Shown: in pieces, positions 26,726-35,017 of the stretch
How the letters are laid out: every line of letters starts with the position of its first letter
Numbering within the stretch: position 1 is the first letter of the stretch
Assembly (NCBI GenBank): GCA_964567745.1
Contig: CAZMNY010000054.1
Coordinates: 1 to 51,469 of the forward strand
Length of the DNA stretch: 51,469 bases
Source: CAZMNY01 sp964567745
Lineage (GTDB): Bacteria; Planctomycetota; Planctomycetia; Pirellulales; Pirellulaceae
Direction of reading: 5' to 3'
Notes under the pieces: model-generated
The model's input: only the letters and a program-made list of their open reading frames with translations
Databases searched by the model: none
Told to the model about the DNA's origin: nothing
Program-made: the position numbers and the translations under genes

Positions 26726-27948
26726 TATGACAACACCTCGAAGGCTCTGGTGCTTTCCCCGAAACGGTCGTGTTCGGGGCCGAATAGTTGGAGCAGCCCG
26801 AGGTATAGGTTGCTCATCGGTACGTCCTTCTTTTGCCAATGACCGGCAGTCTTCATACGGCTGTCAAACACCAGGGCTGGCAGGTCGTCGAAATTGTGAG
26901 AGTTGGCGCTGCCCATGGAGGCAGTCAGGAGCGTGGTCGTCTGATCGAACAGTGCGCTGTTTCCTACGGCGCGTTCCTTCATCGTGCCGAGCGCAGTATT
27001 GATCCGCTTGAGGATTGCGTGCTCCAGCATGAGCAGTTTCTTGATCTTCTCTGGCTTCTGGCCGTGGTGGGAAAGGTCGTGGTAGTTGCCGCTGAGGTCC
27101 GGCTCCTTGAAGCCTTCCCAGAACGGAATCTGCACCGTGACCGCACGCGTCGAATCGGTTTCCAGGGCCAGCACGGCAAGATCCAACAAGGTGCCTACGT
27201 AGTCGTCCACCGACTTGCGGTTGAAGTCCTCGAGTTCATAATCCACTTGCGGCTTGGAGCGGTCGGCCCAGTACGCGCGACGTTTCACGGTCTGCTCCAC
27301 CTCGCGGACTGAGGTGAGATACTCGTCCATCTTCGCCCGGTCGGTGGCATTGAGCCGCTTCTCCATAGACCTGGCCTGGGCTAACACCGCATCGAGAATG
27401 CTGCGGTCTTCGGCGAGTACTTGCTGTTGCGTCTTCTCGTTTTCGTTGACCTGGAAGAGCAGGTTGAAAATCTTGCGAGGCGAGTCGATCTGTTTCACCG
27501 GCAATCCGTGCTTGTCCCAGGAGATCTGGGAAAAGTTCAGGTTTTCACCGGCCTGAAAGACCAGCGACTTGAAACGCGTGCCGCCCCCAACCAGATCGGC
27601 GACCGCCTGGTCAATCGATAGCCGGTTCTTGCGGTGCAGCTTGTTGAAGTAACCGGAGAGAATGCCCACGCAGGGTGTGTGCCCGAAACCGTTCTGCACG
27701 GCTGGGTTGTCCAGTCCACTGAATACCTTCAGGTGATCAAAATGATCGGACAACTCGTCCAGCAAGGGCGGTGCCTTATCGAATCCGCCGTCCGTCTGCG
27801 GGATCAACTCGGGCTGATAAAAGCTGAGGTGATTAACGATCGTGAGCAGCCGCCGCGGCGAATCCGCCTCGCTAACCTGCCCCAAGCTCTCCATGCGGGG
27901 GAGGAGCAAAGCAACCCCGGCTCCCTTGAGCAAGGTACGTCTTTTCAT
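26725..27948 (-). CDS. DUF1552 family Tat-exported protein
   Basis: From the ATG at 27948 the protein has 407 residues and starts MKRRTLLKGAGVALLLP, a short twin-arginine-type signal; an ATG at 27966 would add six residues. Family motifs are present: GLDNPAVQNGFGHTPC, LSHHGQKPEKI, and TASMGSANSHNFDDLPALVF, though the usual GSGMGNAS is altered to ASMGSANS. It is translationally coupled to the DUF1592 gene by a TAATG overlap. The upstream neighbour is a second, different DUF1552 gene 83 bases away on the same strand. Confidence 0.9.
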   Translation of the reverse strand: MKRRTLLKGAGVALLLPRMESLGQVSEADSPRRLLTIVNHLSFYQPELIPQTDGGFDKAPPLLDELSDHFDHLKVFSGLDNPAVQNGFGHTPCVGILSGYFNKLHRKNRLSIDQAVADLVGGGTRFKSLVFQAGENLNFSQISWDKHGLPVKQIDSPRKIFNLLFQVNENEKTQQQVLAEDRSILDAVLAQARSMEKRLNATDRAKMDEYLTSVREVEQTVKRRAYWADRSKPQVDYELEDFNRKSVDDYVGTLLDLAVLALETDSTRAVTVQIPFWEGFKEPDLSGNYHDLSHHGQKPEKIKKLLMLEHAILKRINTALGTMKERAVGNSALFDQTTTLLTASMGSANSHNFDDLPALVFDSRMKTAGHWQKKDVPMSNLYLGLLQLFGPEHDRFGESTRAFEVLS

Positions 27949-28031
27949 GAGTTGGCCTGTTGGCACGGTGTTAATGAGGCTTCATCTTTTATGGCACAAC
28001 GACCTGTGCATCCGCAGATAACGCAACAGGT

Positions 28032-29324
28032 TTAAGCCCGCAGTTCTTTCACGACACCAGTGCTGTCGCCGTGGTGTTCGGTGTTAACGCCGAGTCCTTG
28101 CAGCATGGTTAGCCACACATTGCACAGCGGCGTGTCCTTCGGCAATACGAGATGTTGGCCCTGTTTCAGATTGGCTCCGCCGCCGGTGAGCACGGTTGGG
28201 CAGTTGGTTAGGTAATGGATCGAGCTGATATTTGAACCGAAGGCCAGCGCGACATGATCGAAGAGGCTTGATCCGTCTGCTTCTTTCGTCGTCTTAAGCT
28301 TGTCGATCAATCCGGCCAGCATTTCGCTATGAGCCTTGTCGCGAGCCTGGGACGCCTGCATGCGTTCACCTGGCGAGTAATGGCTCACGTTATGAGCGCT
28401 CAAGGTGATGTCCATACTCCGCAGTAGCGACTGGCCTGGCATACGATAAGTCATGACCCTAGTACTGTCCGTCTGTAGCGCCGCGACAATTAGGTCGTAC
28501 ATCACCTCAACTTCTTCGCGCCCTATCAAACCTGGTTCTGGTTCGTCGATGGGGGACTTCACTTTGGGGACTTCGAGCCAGGCCTCATTTTTACTCAGCC
28601 GCGTTTCGATATCACGGATGCCCTGGAAGTACTCTTCCAGCTTGTCTTTGTCTGTCTTGGTCAGCCCGCGCTGTACGCGTCTGGCTTCGGTGAGGACGGC
28701 ATCCAGCACACTGCGGTTTTCGGCAATGGCCGCCTGGCGTTGTTTCAGAGGCAAGTTGTCGGCGGAGAACAGCTTGTGAAACACTTGGACTGGGTCATTG
28801 AATCCGGCAACCGGCTTGCCACGTTGATCCCAGGCCAATGAGAGCCCGGGGCCGTGACCTGAGGCGCTTCCATCGCTGCTGTTGAGCTGAATCGATGCAT
28901 AGCGTGTGCCTTGGCCGAGTTGTTGGGCCGCTACTTGATCGGCAGAGATGCTGTTGGACATGCTCTGCCCCGGAACGGCGAAACGATTCGCCCCCGTCAA
29001 CCAAAACGTGCTGCCCCAATGCGCCTCGTTGCTGTACTGGTTCGAGCAACCTTGCACGACGGTGAAATCCGACTTGTGCCGAGCAAGTGGAGCGAGCCCC
29101 TCCGGCAGATCGTACTCGGCCCCGGCCTGCTCGACGTTGGGAAACCACGTCTCCTTGGTTACGCCGAAGCCAAAGCCGAGAAAGGCCATCCGTTTGGGCG
29201 GCTTGGCCAGAGATCTATCTGCGGCCGAAGCAAATCGGCGGTACCTGATGGACTCGAGTGCGGGGAGCACGATTAGCGCTCCCGTGCCGCGAAGAAACCG
29301 ACGGCGATTGTGTTCTGTATTCAT
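28032..29324 (-). CDS. DUF1552 family Tat-exported protein
   Basis: This has 430 residues, starting MNTEHNRRRFLRGTGALIVL with a clear twin-arginine signal. Motifs are FLGFGFGVTKETWFPN, VVQGCSNQYSNEAHWG, HNVSHYSPGE (in place of the usual LTHHG) and LAFGSNISSIHYLTNCP (in place of GSGMGNASSH). It is therefore a divergent subfamily compared with the other four DUF1552 proteins here. It is the first gene of its strand in this block; the 400-base region upstream is shared with the divergent sigma factor gene. Its own DUF1592 partner is not adjacent; the likely one is at 21601-24315. Confidence 0.88.
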   Translation of the reverse strand: MNTEHNRRRFLRGTGALIVLPALESIRYRRFASAADRSLAKPPKRMAFLGFGFGVTKETWFPNVEQAGAEYDLPEGLAPLARHKSDFTVVQGCSNQYSNEAHWGSTFWLTGANRFAVPGQSMSNSISADQVAAQQLGQGTRYASIQLNSSDGSASGHGPGLSLAWDQRGKPVAGFNDPVQVFHKLFSADNLPLKQRQAAIAENRSVLDAVLTEARRVQRGLTKTDKDKLEEYFQGIRDIETRLSKNEAWLEVPKVKSPIDEPEPGLIGREEVEVMYDLIVAALQTDSTRVMTYRMPGQSLLRSMDITLSAHNVSHYSPGERMQASQARDKAHSEMLAGLIDKLKTTKEADGSSLFDHVALAFGSNISSIHYLTNCPTVLTGGGANLKQGQHLVLPKDTPLCNVWLTMLQGLGVNTEHHGDSTGVVKELRA

Positions 29325-29395
29325 TACACGCTGTTCGTTGCTTGGTGTCGGATGGAACGCCGAATCTGTTGATTGTCATCCTTTGATCGCCCAAT

Positions 29396-29509
29396 TCAAC
29401 GCTGGAAGACTTCCGGATGCTCTGCCGCCAGATCGACTTGCTCATGCGGATCCATGGACGCTTGCCAGGCAAGACGGCTCACGCCGCGAAAACGCCAGTG
29501 ATCGCACAT
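29396..29509 (-). pseudogene. C-terminal tail of a lost sulfatase
   Basis: A 37-codon open stretch on the minus strand ends DPHEQVDLAAEHPEVFQR then TGA. The pattern D(P)xExxDLAAxHPEVxxR is the usual end of secreted sulfatases; the sulfatase at 985 in this window has DLSETTNLAAKHPRVV at the same place. Nothing upstream encodes the catalytic part. It is most likely a leftover from a deleted sulfatase gene just upstream of the DUF1552 gene, consistent with sulfatases accompanying such genes elsewhere here. The stretch is short, so chance resemblance is possible. Confidence 0.35.
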
Positions 29510-29554
29510 TGACTTGCACCGTCAATCATACTCTGATCCCAGAGAAAATGAGCC

Positions 29555-29663
29555 CTAGTGCAGCGTCAACACTAAGAATTAGGATCCCAGTGTTTGTATC
29601 GTACGCCGCCAAGTCAAGTTACGCCGAAGCCAACCCCCATTTTTAGAGTTGACGCGGCACTAG
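29555..29663. repeat. 109-bp miniature inverted-repeat element (IS630-like ends)
   Basis: The left arm CTAGTGCAGCGTCAACACTA... (29555-29583) and the reverse complement of the right arm (29635-29663) agree at 24 of 29 bases. Both ends are CTAG, the preferred insertion context of IS630/Tc1-type elements, which duplicate TA. There is no room for a transposase, so it is MITE-like. A related end, starting CTAGTGCTGTGTTACAGCTT, begins at 51418 and shares 20 of 29 bases. The family assignment is inference. Confidence 0.5.
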
Positions 29664-29730
29664 CTACATTCTTCAGAAAATTCTGTCTGGAATCGGTCGC
29701 GGGCGTACTTGGTAGTAGAGGTCTGTGCAT

Positions 29731-30267
29731 ATGGACGAAATACCCCTGATTCAGCAGTACTTGCAGCTTCGCAGCGAGTTCATGGGGTATTTGTACGCGA
29801 TGACTCGTGACGCGGAGTTGGCTGAAGAGGTCTACCAGAATGCTGCGGTCGTGGTGATGGAAAAGGTGGAGGGGCCCGAAGCAATCCGCAATTTCCGCGC
29901 ATGGGCGAAAGAGGTCGTTCGCCGGCAGGCACTCCACGCGATTCGTGCGAGGAAGGTCTCGGCAAGACGCGGTCGAGCAACGTCCCCCGAACTTCTGGAA
30001 GCCATTTCCGACGCGTTTGTCGAGGACACGTCGAAGGACTCGGTCGTCCGCGACGAAGCTGGGGCGCTGAAGCATTGCCTTGAGGGACTGCCGTCAGACA
30101 AGCGCGAGCTCGTCGTCATGCGATATGAGTCCGACTCCAGCTTTGATGAGATTTCCGAGCGCATTGGTTCGACCCCGGCAGCCGTCCAACGTGCTCTCAG
30201 TCGCGTCAGGAAAACGCTGCACGAATGCGTTCAGCGGCGCATGAAGCTGGCGGAAGGGGCGACATGA
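29731..30267 (+). CDS. ECF-type RNA polymerase sigma factor
   Basis: The 178 residues from the ATG at 29731 (a GTG two codons earlier is an alternative) fit an ECF sigma factor. Region 2 is about residues 8-75 (AELAEEVYQNAAVVVMEK, FRAWAKEVVRRQALHAIR) and region 4 is about 108-165 (LEGLPSDKRELVVMRY, then FDEISERIGSTPAAVQRALS as the helix-turn-helix). It should direct RNA polymerase to a small set of promoters in response to a signal relayed by the next gene, whose ATG overlaps its stop by 4 bases. Its first codons and leader are duplicated as a fragment near 6209, so a paralogue once sat there. The targets are unknown; the neighbouring esterase and cytochrome genes are reasonable candidates. 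Confidence 0.88.
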   Translation: MDEIPLIQQYLQLRSEFMGYLYAMTRDAELAEEVYQNAAVVVMEKVEGPEAIRNFRAWAKEVVRRQALHAIRARKVSARRGRATSPELLEAISDAFVEDTSKDSVVRDEAGALKHCLEGLPSDKRELVVMRYESDSSFDEISERIGSTPAAVQRALSRVRKTLHECVQRRMKLAEGAT

Positions 30268-31283
30268 CAAACGAACAAACCAATCAAGATGGCCTCAGTG
30301 ACCTGATCGCCGGACATTTCGACGGTAGCCTGACTGGCGAACAGGAAGCAGAACTTGCCGAGTTGTTGGCCACGTCCGCAGAAGCGAAGCAGCTTTTTCT
30401 TTCGTACATGAGGATGGAGGGCCGTCTTCATTCGCTGGGCCGCGACGGTTTTCTTCGTGAGCCTGTCGCAGCGTGCGAAATTGAGCCTGAGCGGCCCTCG
30501 TCGCAATCGAAAGAAAGTGCGCCGGTCGTCTCGGTGGTTCGCCGGCGTTTGCGGCTGATTGCGGCGTCGATGTCACTGGCGGCATTTGCGGTCGTCATGC
30601 TGATGGTGTCGTCGGGGATTCTTTGGCCATCGTCCGTCAGCGCTAGTAGCGTGCTGGAAAAAGCCCAACAGGTCGCGGCGGAAATGGTCGACCGCAGGTA
30701 CCGATTGGTCGAGGCGCGTCCGGAAGTGCAAGGCGGTTCGCCAATGCGAGATCTGGTGATTACCGTTCGTGGTGGCGGCCGCTTTGTCGTGCAACCGGCA
30801 CACAGGGCCTATGTCATGGGAAGTGACGGAACAGACTATTGGGTGGCTCGACAGAACGGCCCCGTCTTCGTCACGGATGACTTTCGTACCATTGCTCCCG
30901 AGTTAAAAAAGAGGATTCCGAACAAGAGCCTGCTGCACAGTGTTCTTGCCTCGCCAGAGGAGCCGCTCTTGCTGGACATGTCCGGTCTGCTTCGACTGAT
31001 TGAGCGCAGGTATGACATTGAACTCGTCGATTCAGCGAATTCCGCCGAGCACCACGTCCGAGCGACACGTCGCGCCGGTCTCCGTGGCGGCCGTAGCGGC
31101 GCCTTGATCATCGATCTTAAGGCGGACGCCAAGAGCGGCGTCGTATTCTGGGCGGAAATGAACTTTGCTGACAGGCAACGAACTTTTGAACTGATAGAAA
31201 CGCCTGCCGTTACCAATCAGTGGTATCACCATTCCGAACACGCTCCAGACAGGCGAGTCGAGCGTCTCGATGAAACAAACTGA
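30264..31283 (+). CDS. membrane anti-sigma-like protein with periplasmic LolA-like domain
   Basis: This has 339 residues. The N-terminal cytoplasmic part (about 10-60) holds LIAGHFDGSLTGEQEAELAE and FLSYMRMEGRLHSL, the pattern of planctomycete anti-sigma/FecR-associated proteins that bind an ECF sigma factor. One transmembrane helix spans about 96-121. The outside part (about 125-339) begins as a helix and continues as a beta-rich domain (DLVITVRGGGRFVVQPAHRA, YWVARQNGPVFVTDDF) resembling DUF2092/LolA-like lipoprotein-binding folds rather than a true FecR domain. The start overlaps the sigma factor stop by 4 bases, giving a cognate sigma/anti-sigma pair. The ligand is unknown. Confidence 0.75.
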   Translation: MTNEQTNQDGLSDLIAGHFDGSLTGEQEAELAELLATSAEAKQLFLSYMRMEGRLHSLGRDGFLREPVAACEIEPERPSSQSKESAPVVSVVRRRLRLIAASMSLAAFAVVMLMVSSGILWPSSVSASSVLEKAQQVAAEMVDRRYRLVEARPEVQGGSPMRDLVITVRGGGRFVVQPAHRAYVMGSDGTDYWVARQNGPVFVTDDFRTIAPELKKRIPNKSLLHSVLASPEEPLLLDMSGLLRLIERRYDIELVDSANSAEHHVRATRRAGLRGGRSGALIIDLKADAKSGVVFWAEMNFADRQRTFELIETPAVTNQWYHHSEHAPDRRVERLDETN

Positions 31284-31345
31284 ACCGAGCCCAAACTGTG
31301 CCTTTCCGCGAAGAAGGCCGTTCAAATGGACGGTCCAACGCATGC

Positions 31346-31410
31346 AAACCACGGAGGCACGGAAGGCACAGAGTACATTTCCTCTGTGTACTCCGTGCCC
31401 TCCGTGGTTT
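31346..31410. repeat. long hairpin repeat between the anti-sigma-like gene and the EF-hand esterase gene
   Basis: AAACCACGGAGGCACGGA (31346-31363) pairs with TCCGTGCCCTCCGTGGTTT (ending at 31410) with one bulge, and the inside pairs again as CACAGAG with CTCTGTG. This ACCACGGAGG...CACGGAG type is a dispersed repeat in many planctomycete and other genomes. It lies 62 bases after one stop codon and could end that transcript. There is no T-run, so it is not a standard terminator. Confidence 0.6.
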
Positions 31411-31477
31411 AGACACGTTTGACGAGTTTCTTACACGAATCCGAACCTGAACCTTTCCCTCCACCATTACAAGAATC

Positions 31478-32674
31478 ATGATCAAGACGGTTGAACTAAC
31501 CTTGGTTTGCTTCGCAGTCCTGTTGATGATAGGCGCGTCAACTTGCAGCGCGGACGAAGCCATCAAAAAGCAAATCCTCAAGCTCTTCCCGCAGGCCGAC
31601 ACCGACAAGGATGGCGTGATCTCCGATGCGGAAGAGGCGGTCGTAAGCAGGCAAGCTTTAAAGCGATATCCGAAGGCCGACAAGGACGGAGACGGTGTTC
31701 TTTCCGATGGGGAAAAGCGGGCCCTACTTCGCGCAGCCGCGAACAGGGCGAAACGGAAGCCAGGCAACACCTCAACGAACAAATCGAACAACAAGTCAAA
31801 GAAGAAGCCTAGTTTCGGCAATGTCAAGTACGGCGAGCACGAGCGCCAGGTATTCGACATCTGGCTTGCGGATACGACGAAGCCTGCTCCCTTGGCCGTC
31901 TACATTCATGGCGGAGGCTTTCGATCGGGGAGTAAGGAGAAGCTAAAGCCGGACGAGTTGGCTCAGCTTCTAAAGGCCGGCATATCCGTCGCCGCCATCA
32001 ACTACCGCTACGCAACGATCGCGCCTCTGCCCGCAGCCCATCACGATGCCAGACGGGCTTTGCAATTCATGCGTTCTAAAGCGGACGAATGGAATCTGGA
32101 CAAAGACAGAGTTGCCGCGTTCGGCGGTTCCGCGGGCGCGCAAATCTGCATGTGGCTGGCCTTCACTGATGAGATGGCCAAGCGTGACAGTTCGGACCCC
32201 ATGGAGCGTGAATCAACTCGGCTGACCTGCGTGGCAACCGCGGGCGGGCAGACTTCGAACGGTGTCGAGTTCTGGAGAAAAACGATTGGTCCGCTGCTGG
32301 GAAACGGTCGCACGCTCGCATCGCTCTCTCGGCCAGTGGGTAACGAACGTGACCCCGAAAAGGCCCGCATTGCGATGTGGGGCGCCAAGACGCTGGAGGA
32401 AGCGAACGCAATCGCAGCGCGTCATTCCGCTTTGGACATCGTGTCCGCCGACGATCCGCCGATCTTCATGAGCTACGGAATGTCACCAACAGCGAAACTT
32501 CCCAGCGACCCCAAGAGAGTGCGCGGTTGGCTCATTCATCACGTGAACCTTGGCCTTGCACTCAAAGAGAAAACGGACGCCCTCAAACTCGAAGCTCACT
32601 TGAAGTACCCGGGAGCCAGCACCAAATACAAATCGTTGGTTGAGTTCTTCATCGACAAGTTGCTTGAGAAGTAA
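31478..32674 (+). CDS. secreted esterase with N-terminal EF-hand pair
   Basis: This has 398 residues with a signal peptide (about 1-24). Two EF-hand/dockerin-like calcium loops follow: DTDKDGVISDAE (41-52) and DKDGDGVLSDGE (68-79). Then comes a lysine- and asparagine-rich linker (about 85-112), then an alpha/beta-hydrolase of the BD-FAE/acetylxylan-esterase-like type with H144-G-G-G-F and the elbow G-G-S218-A-G-A. A plausible catalytic aspartate lies in the IVSADDPP region; a late histidine is not obvious near the shortened C-terminus, which may matter for activity. It precedes the PVC-type cytochrome gene by 39 bases, so the two are likely co-transcribed. It probably deacylates a polysaccharide; the calcium loops may aid stability or surface binding. 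Confidence 0.82.
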   Translation: MIKTVELTLVCFAVLLMIGASTCSADEAIKKQILKLFPQADTDKDGVISDAEEAVVSRQALKRYPKADKDGDGVLSDGEKRALLRAAANRAKRKPGNTSTNKSNNKSKKKPSFGNVKYGEHERQVFDIWLADTTKPAPLAVYIHGGGFRSGSKEKLKPDELAQLLKAGISVAAINYRYATIAPLPAAHHDARRALQFMRSKADEWNLDKDRVAAFGGSAGAQICMWLAFTDEMAKRDSSDPMERESTRLTCVATAGGQTSNGVEFWRKTIGPLLGNGRTLASLSRPVGNERDPEKARIAMWGAKTLEEANAIAARHSALDIVSADDPPIFMSYGMSPTAKLPSDPKRVRGWLIHHVNLGLALKEKTDALKLEAHLKYPGASTKYKSLVEFFIDKLLEK

Positions 32675-32713
32675 CAGCAACGAACGACCTTATCGAACGG
32701 CAGGCTCAAGTTC

Positions 32714-35017
32714 ATGCCATTATTTCGCAACTGTAGCGCTATCCTCGCCTTTTCCATTCTGTGTATCTGCTTGCATGTGGAAGGGGCCGAGACGGTTTCG
32801 TTCTCGCCGCACATGTTCACGATTCCCGAGGGATATGAACTAAAGCGTGTCGCCTCTCCGCCTTTGGTGAAGCGGCCCATCCACATGTGCTTTGATGTGG
32901 ATGGAGTGCTCTATGTCACGGACAGTTCAGGAAACACGGACAAGGCGACGGTTCAACTGAGAAATCCGCAACATCGCGTGTTGCGATTGGTTGATCGCGA
33001 CGGAGATGGGGTCTTTGATCAGTCGACGGTGTTCGCCGACAAGCTGCCCTTGCCGGAAGGCATCTTGGTTCACAAGGGTGCTGTTTATGTCGGTGCCCCG
33101 CCGCATATTTGGAAGCTTCGCGATACCGACGGAGACCACGTCGCGGATAAACGAACCGTCTGGTTTGATGGCGGCTCGATCGAACGGTGCGGCAATGACA
33201 TGCACGGTCCGTATCTCGGACCCGACGGATTCTTCTATTGGTGTAAAGGGGCGTTCGCGCCCCAGGAGCACGAACTCAGCCGTGGTCGTACCCTGAAATC
33301 AAGCGCGGCCCATATCTATCGGGCCCGTCCGGACGGCAGCCAGTTGGAAATGGTCATCACGGGCGGAATGAACAATCCCGTTGGTCTGGCATTCAGTGAA
33401 ACCGGCGAGCGGTTTCTCAGCGGGACGTTCTTCGACCTTTCCCAACCAGGGAGACGGGACGGCATTCTGCATGCGGTGTACGGAGGAACGTACGGTCGGA
33501 AGAATCCTCGCGTGCTCACTCCCCATCCCAACACGGGAGGCTTTCTGCCGATCCTAACGCAACTGGGTCCCGCGGCGCCTTCCGGTATGGTCATGCCGAG
33601 ACACGGAGCGCTCGGCTTGCAAGGAGAACTTGTCCTCGCGGAGTTCAACACCCGCCGCGTGTCGAGGCATCGGCTCGTCAAATCCGGATCGAGCCATGCT
33701 GCTGAAACAAACACGCTCCTTCAGAGCGATCAATCGGATTTTCATCCCACGGATGTGATCGAAGATGCAGACGGCAGCCTGCTCGTCGCCGACACGGGCA
33801 GTTGGTACATGATCTGCTGTCCAACATCGAAGGTTGCCAAGCCAGATGTTCTGGGCACCATCTATCGGATTCAGAAGAAGGACTCGCACTCGCCCGTCGA
33901 CTCGCGCGGCCTTAAGTTGGACTGGAATCAGCCGCAAATCAGCTGGCTTTCCGATCGGCGGCCCGAGGTTGTCAAACGCGCCATCGATGCCTTGGCCACT
34001 GCCTTGGCCACAGTCGATCATTTCGACGCTCTACGCGCGGCAAGCCCTAGCGTTCCGGTCGTCTGGACGCTGCATCGGATCCCAGGCCAGCGAGCACGTG
34101 CTGCCGTTCGGGAATTGTTGAATGCGGAGTCACCCGGCGTTCGCGCGGCGGCGATCCACAGCGTGGCGTTGTGGCGTGATCAAGACGCCCTGAAGCCGCT
34201 CATAGAGATGCTTTCCCACGGTGATCCGCAACCACGTCGCTTGGCTGCGATGGCCCTCGGCAGAATTGGGAATAGCAAAGCGGTCCAACCTCTGTTGCGG
34301 ACCGCATCTACTGACCCGTTCCTAAGTCACGCCATCGTTTACGCACTCTATGAAATTGGGGATGTGCGAAGCCTGCCCACGGGCCATCCGTTCGCCAAAC
34401 AAGTACACCTCATGCAGAAGGCGGAGCGACGAAAAGTCTCCACAGGTTCCTATCCAGAGATTCTGCCTGCGAGATGGCAGAAGCCAGATCCAGTAAAGCT
34501 CGCCGACCAGAAACAACGTCTCGATAAGTTGGCAGCGTTCCTGCCAAAAGGCGATGCGCAGCGAGGAGAAAAACTGTTTAACAATCGAGACCGATCAAAA
34601 TGTATCAACTGCCACTTGAAAGGCGATAAGGGCGTTCGACTTGGACCCGATCTGACCTGGATTGGCGCGATTCGCAGTGAGCGGGACCTGCTGGAAGCGG
34701 TTGTCTTCCCCAGCGCATCCATTGCTCGTTACCACGAGGTGGTGAATGTCGTAACGAAGAGTGGCAAGGTGGTATCCGGACTGCTGGTGAAAGAAACGGT
34801 CGACACAATGTTCCTTTCGTCGGCGGAGGGAGTCGTGCGACCGGTCGCATATCGCGAAATCGAGAGGGCCAGATACTCGAATGTCTCTTTGATGCCTGAT
34901 GGGCTCGACAAGCTATTGAAACCAGAAGTGATCGCCGACCTGGTGGCTTACCTGAAGGCGTCGAAGCCGCCGATCGCAACTTTGGGGGTCGGCAAAGGAA
35001 ACAGGAGAGCGCCTTGA
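32714..35017 (+). CDS. PVC-type haem-binding protein (beta-propeller, HEAT repeats, haem c)
   Basis: This has 767 residues with a signal peptide (about 1-24). The beta-propeller (about 30-395) is of the planctomycete membrane-bound dehydrogenase type (PEGYELKRVASPPLVKRPIH, DRDGDGVFD, GGMNNPVGLAFSETG, FHPTDVIEDADGSLLVADTG). HEAT-like repeats follow (about 410-560, e.g. MALGRIGNSKAVQPLL). A haem c motif C630-I-N-C-H with GVRLGPDLTWIG and the later SLMPDGLDKLL methionine complete the PVC haem domain. It lacks the extra C-terminal domain of the related protein at 18692. A periplasmic oxidoreductase is likely, with unknown substrate. Its TGA overlaps a TTG that starts the next, broken gene. Confidence 0.9.
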   Translation: MPLFRNCSAILAFSILCICLHVEGAETVSFSPHMFTIPEGYELKRVASPPLVKRPIHMCFDVDGVLYVTDSSGNTDKATVQLRNPQHRVLRLVDRDGDGVFDQSTVFADKLPLPEGILVHKGAVYVGAPPHIWKLRDTDGDHVADKRTVWFDGGSIERCGNDMHGPYLGPDGFFYWCKGAFAPQEHELSRGRTLKSSAAHIYRARPDGSQLEMVITGGMNNPVGLAFSETGERFLSGTFFDLSQPGRRDGILHAVYGGTYGRKNPRVLTPHPNTGGFLPILTQLGPAAPSGMVMPRHGALGLQGELVLAEFNTRRVSRHRLVKSGSSHAAETNTLLQSDQSDFHPTDVIEDADGSLLVADTGSWYMICCPTSKVAKPDVLGTIYRIQKKDSHSPVDSRGLKLDWNQPQISWLSDRRPEVVKRAIDALATALATVDHFDALRAASPSVPVVWTLHRIPGQRARAAVRELLNAESPGVRAAAIHSVALWRDQDALKPLIEMLSHGDPQPRRLAAMALGRIGNSKAVQPLLRTASTDPFLSHAIVYALYEIGDVRSLPTGHPFAKQVHLMQKAERRKVSTGSYPEILPARWQKPDPVKLADQKQRLDKLAAFLPKGDAQRGEKLFNNRDRSKCINCHLKGDKGVRLGPDLTWIGAIRSERDLLEAVVFPSASIARYHEVVNVVTKSGKVVSGLLVKETVDTMFLSSAEGVVRPVAYREIERARYSNVSLMPDGLDKLLKPEVIADLVAYLKASKPPIATLGVGKGNRRAP

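Larger units (their letters stand above)
29325..29730. other. divergent intergenic region with a gene remnant and an inverted-repeat element
   Basis: This region separates the DUF1552 gene (-) from the sigma factor gene (+). It contains a sulfatase-tail remnant on the minus strand (29396-29509) and a 109-bp inverted-repeat element (29555-29663). The last 67 bases before the sigma factor start include CGCGGGCGTACTTGGT, also seen in the leader upstream of the double esterase, and are the likely sigma-gene promoter and leader. No standard -35/-10 is obvious. Confidence 0.4.
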
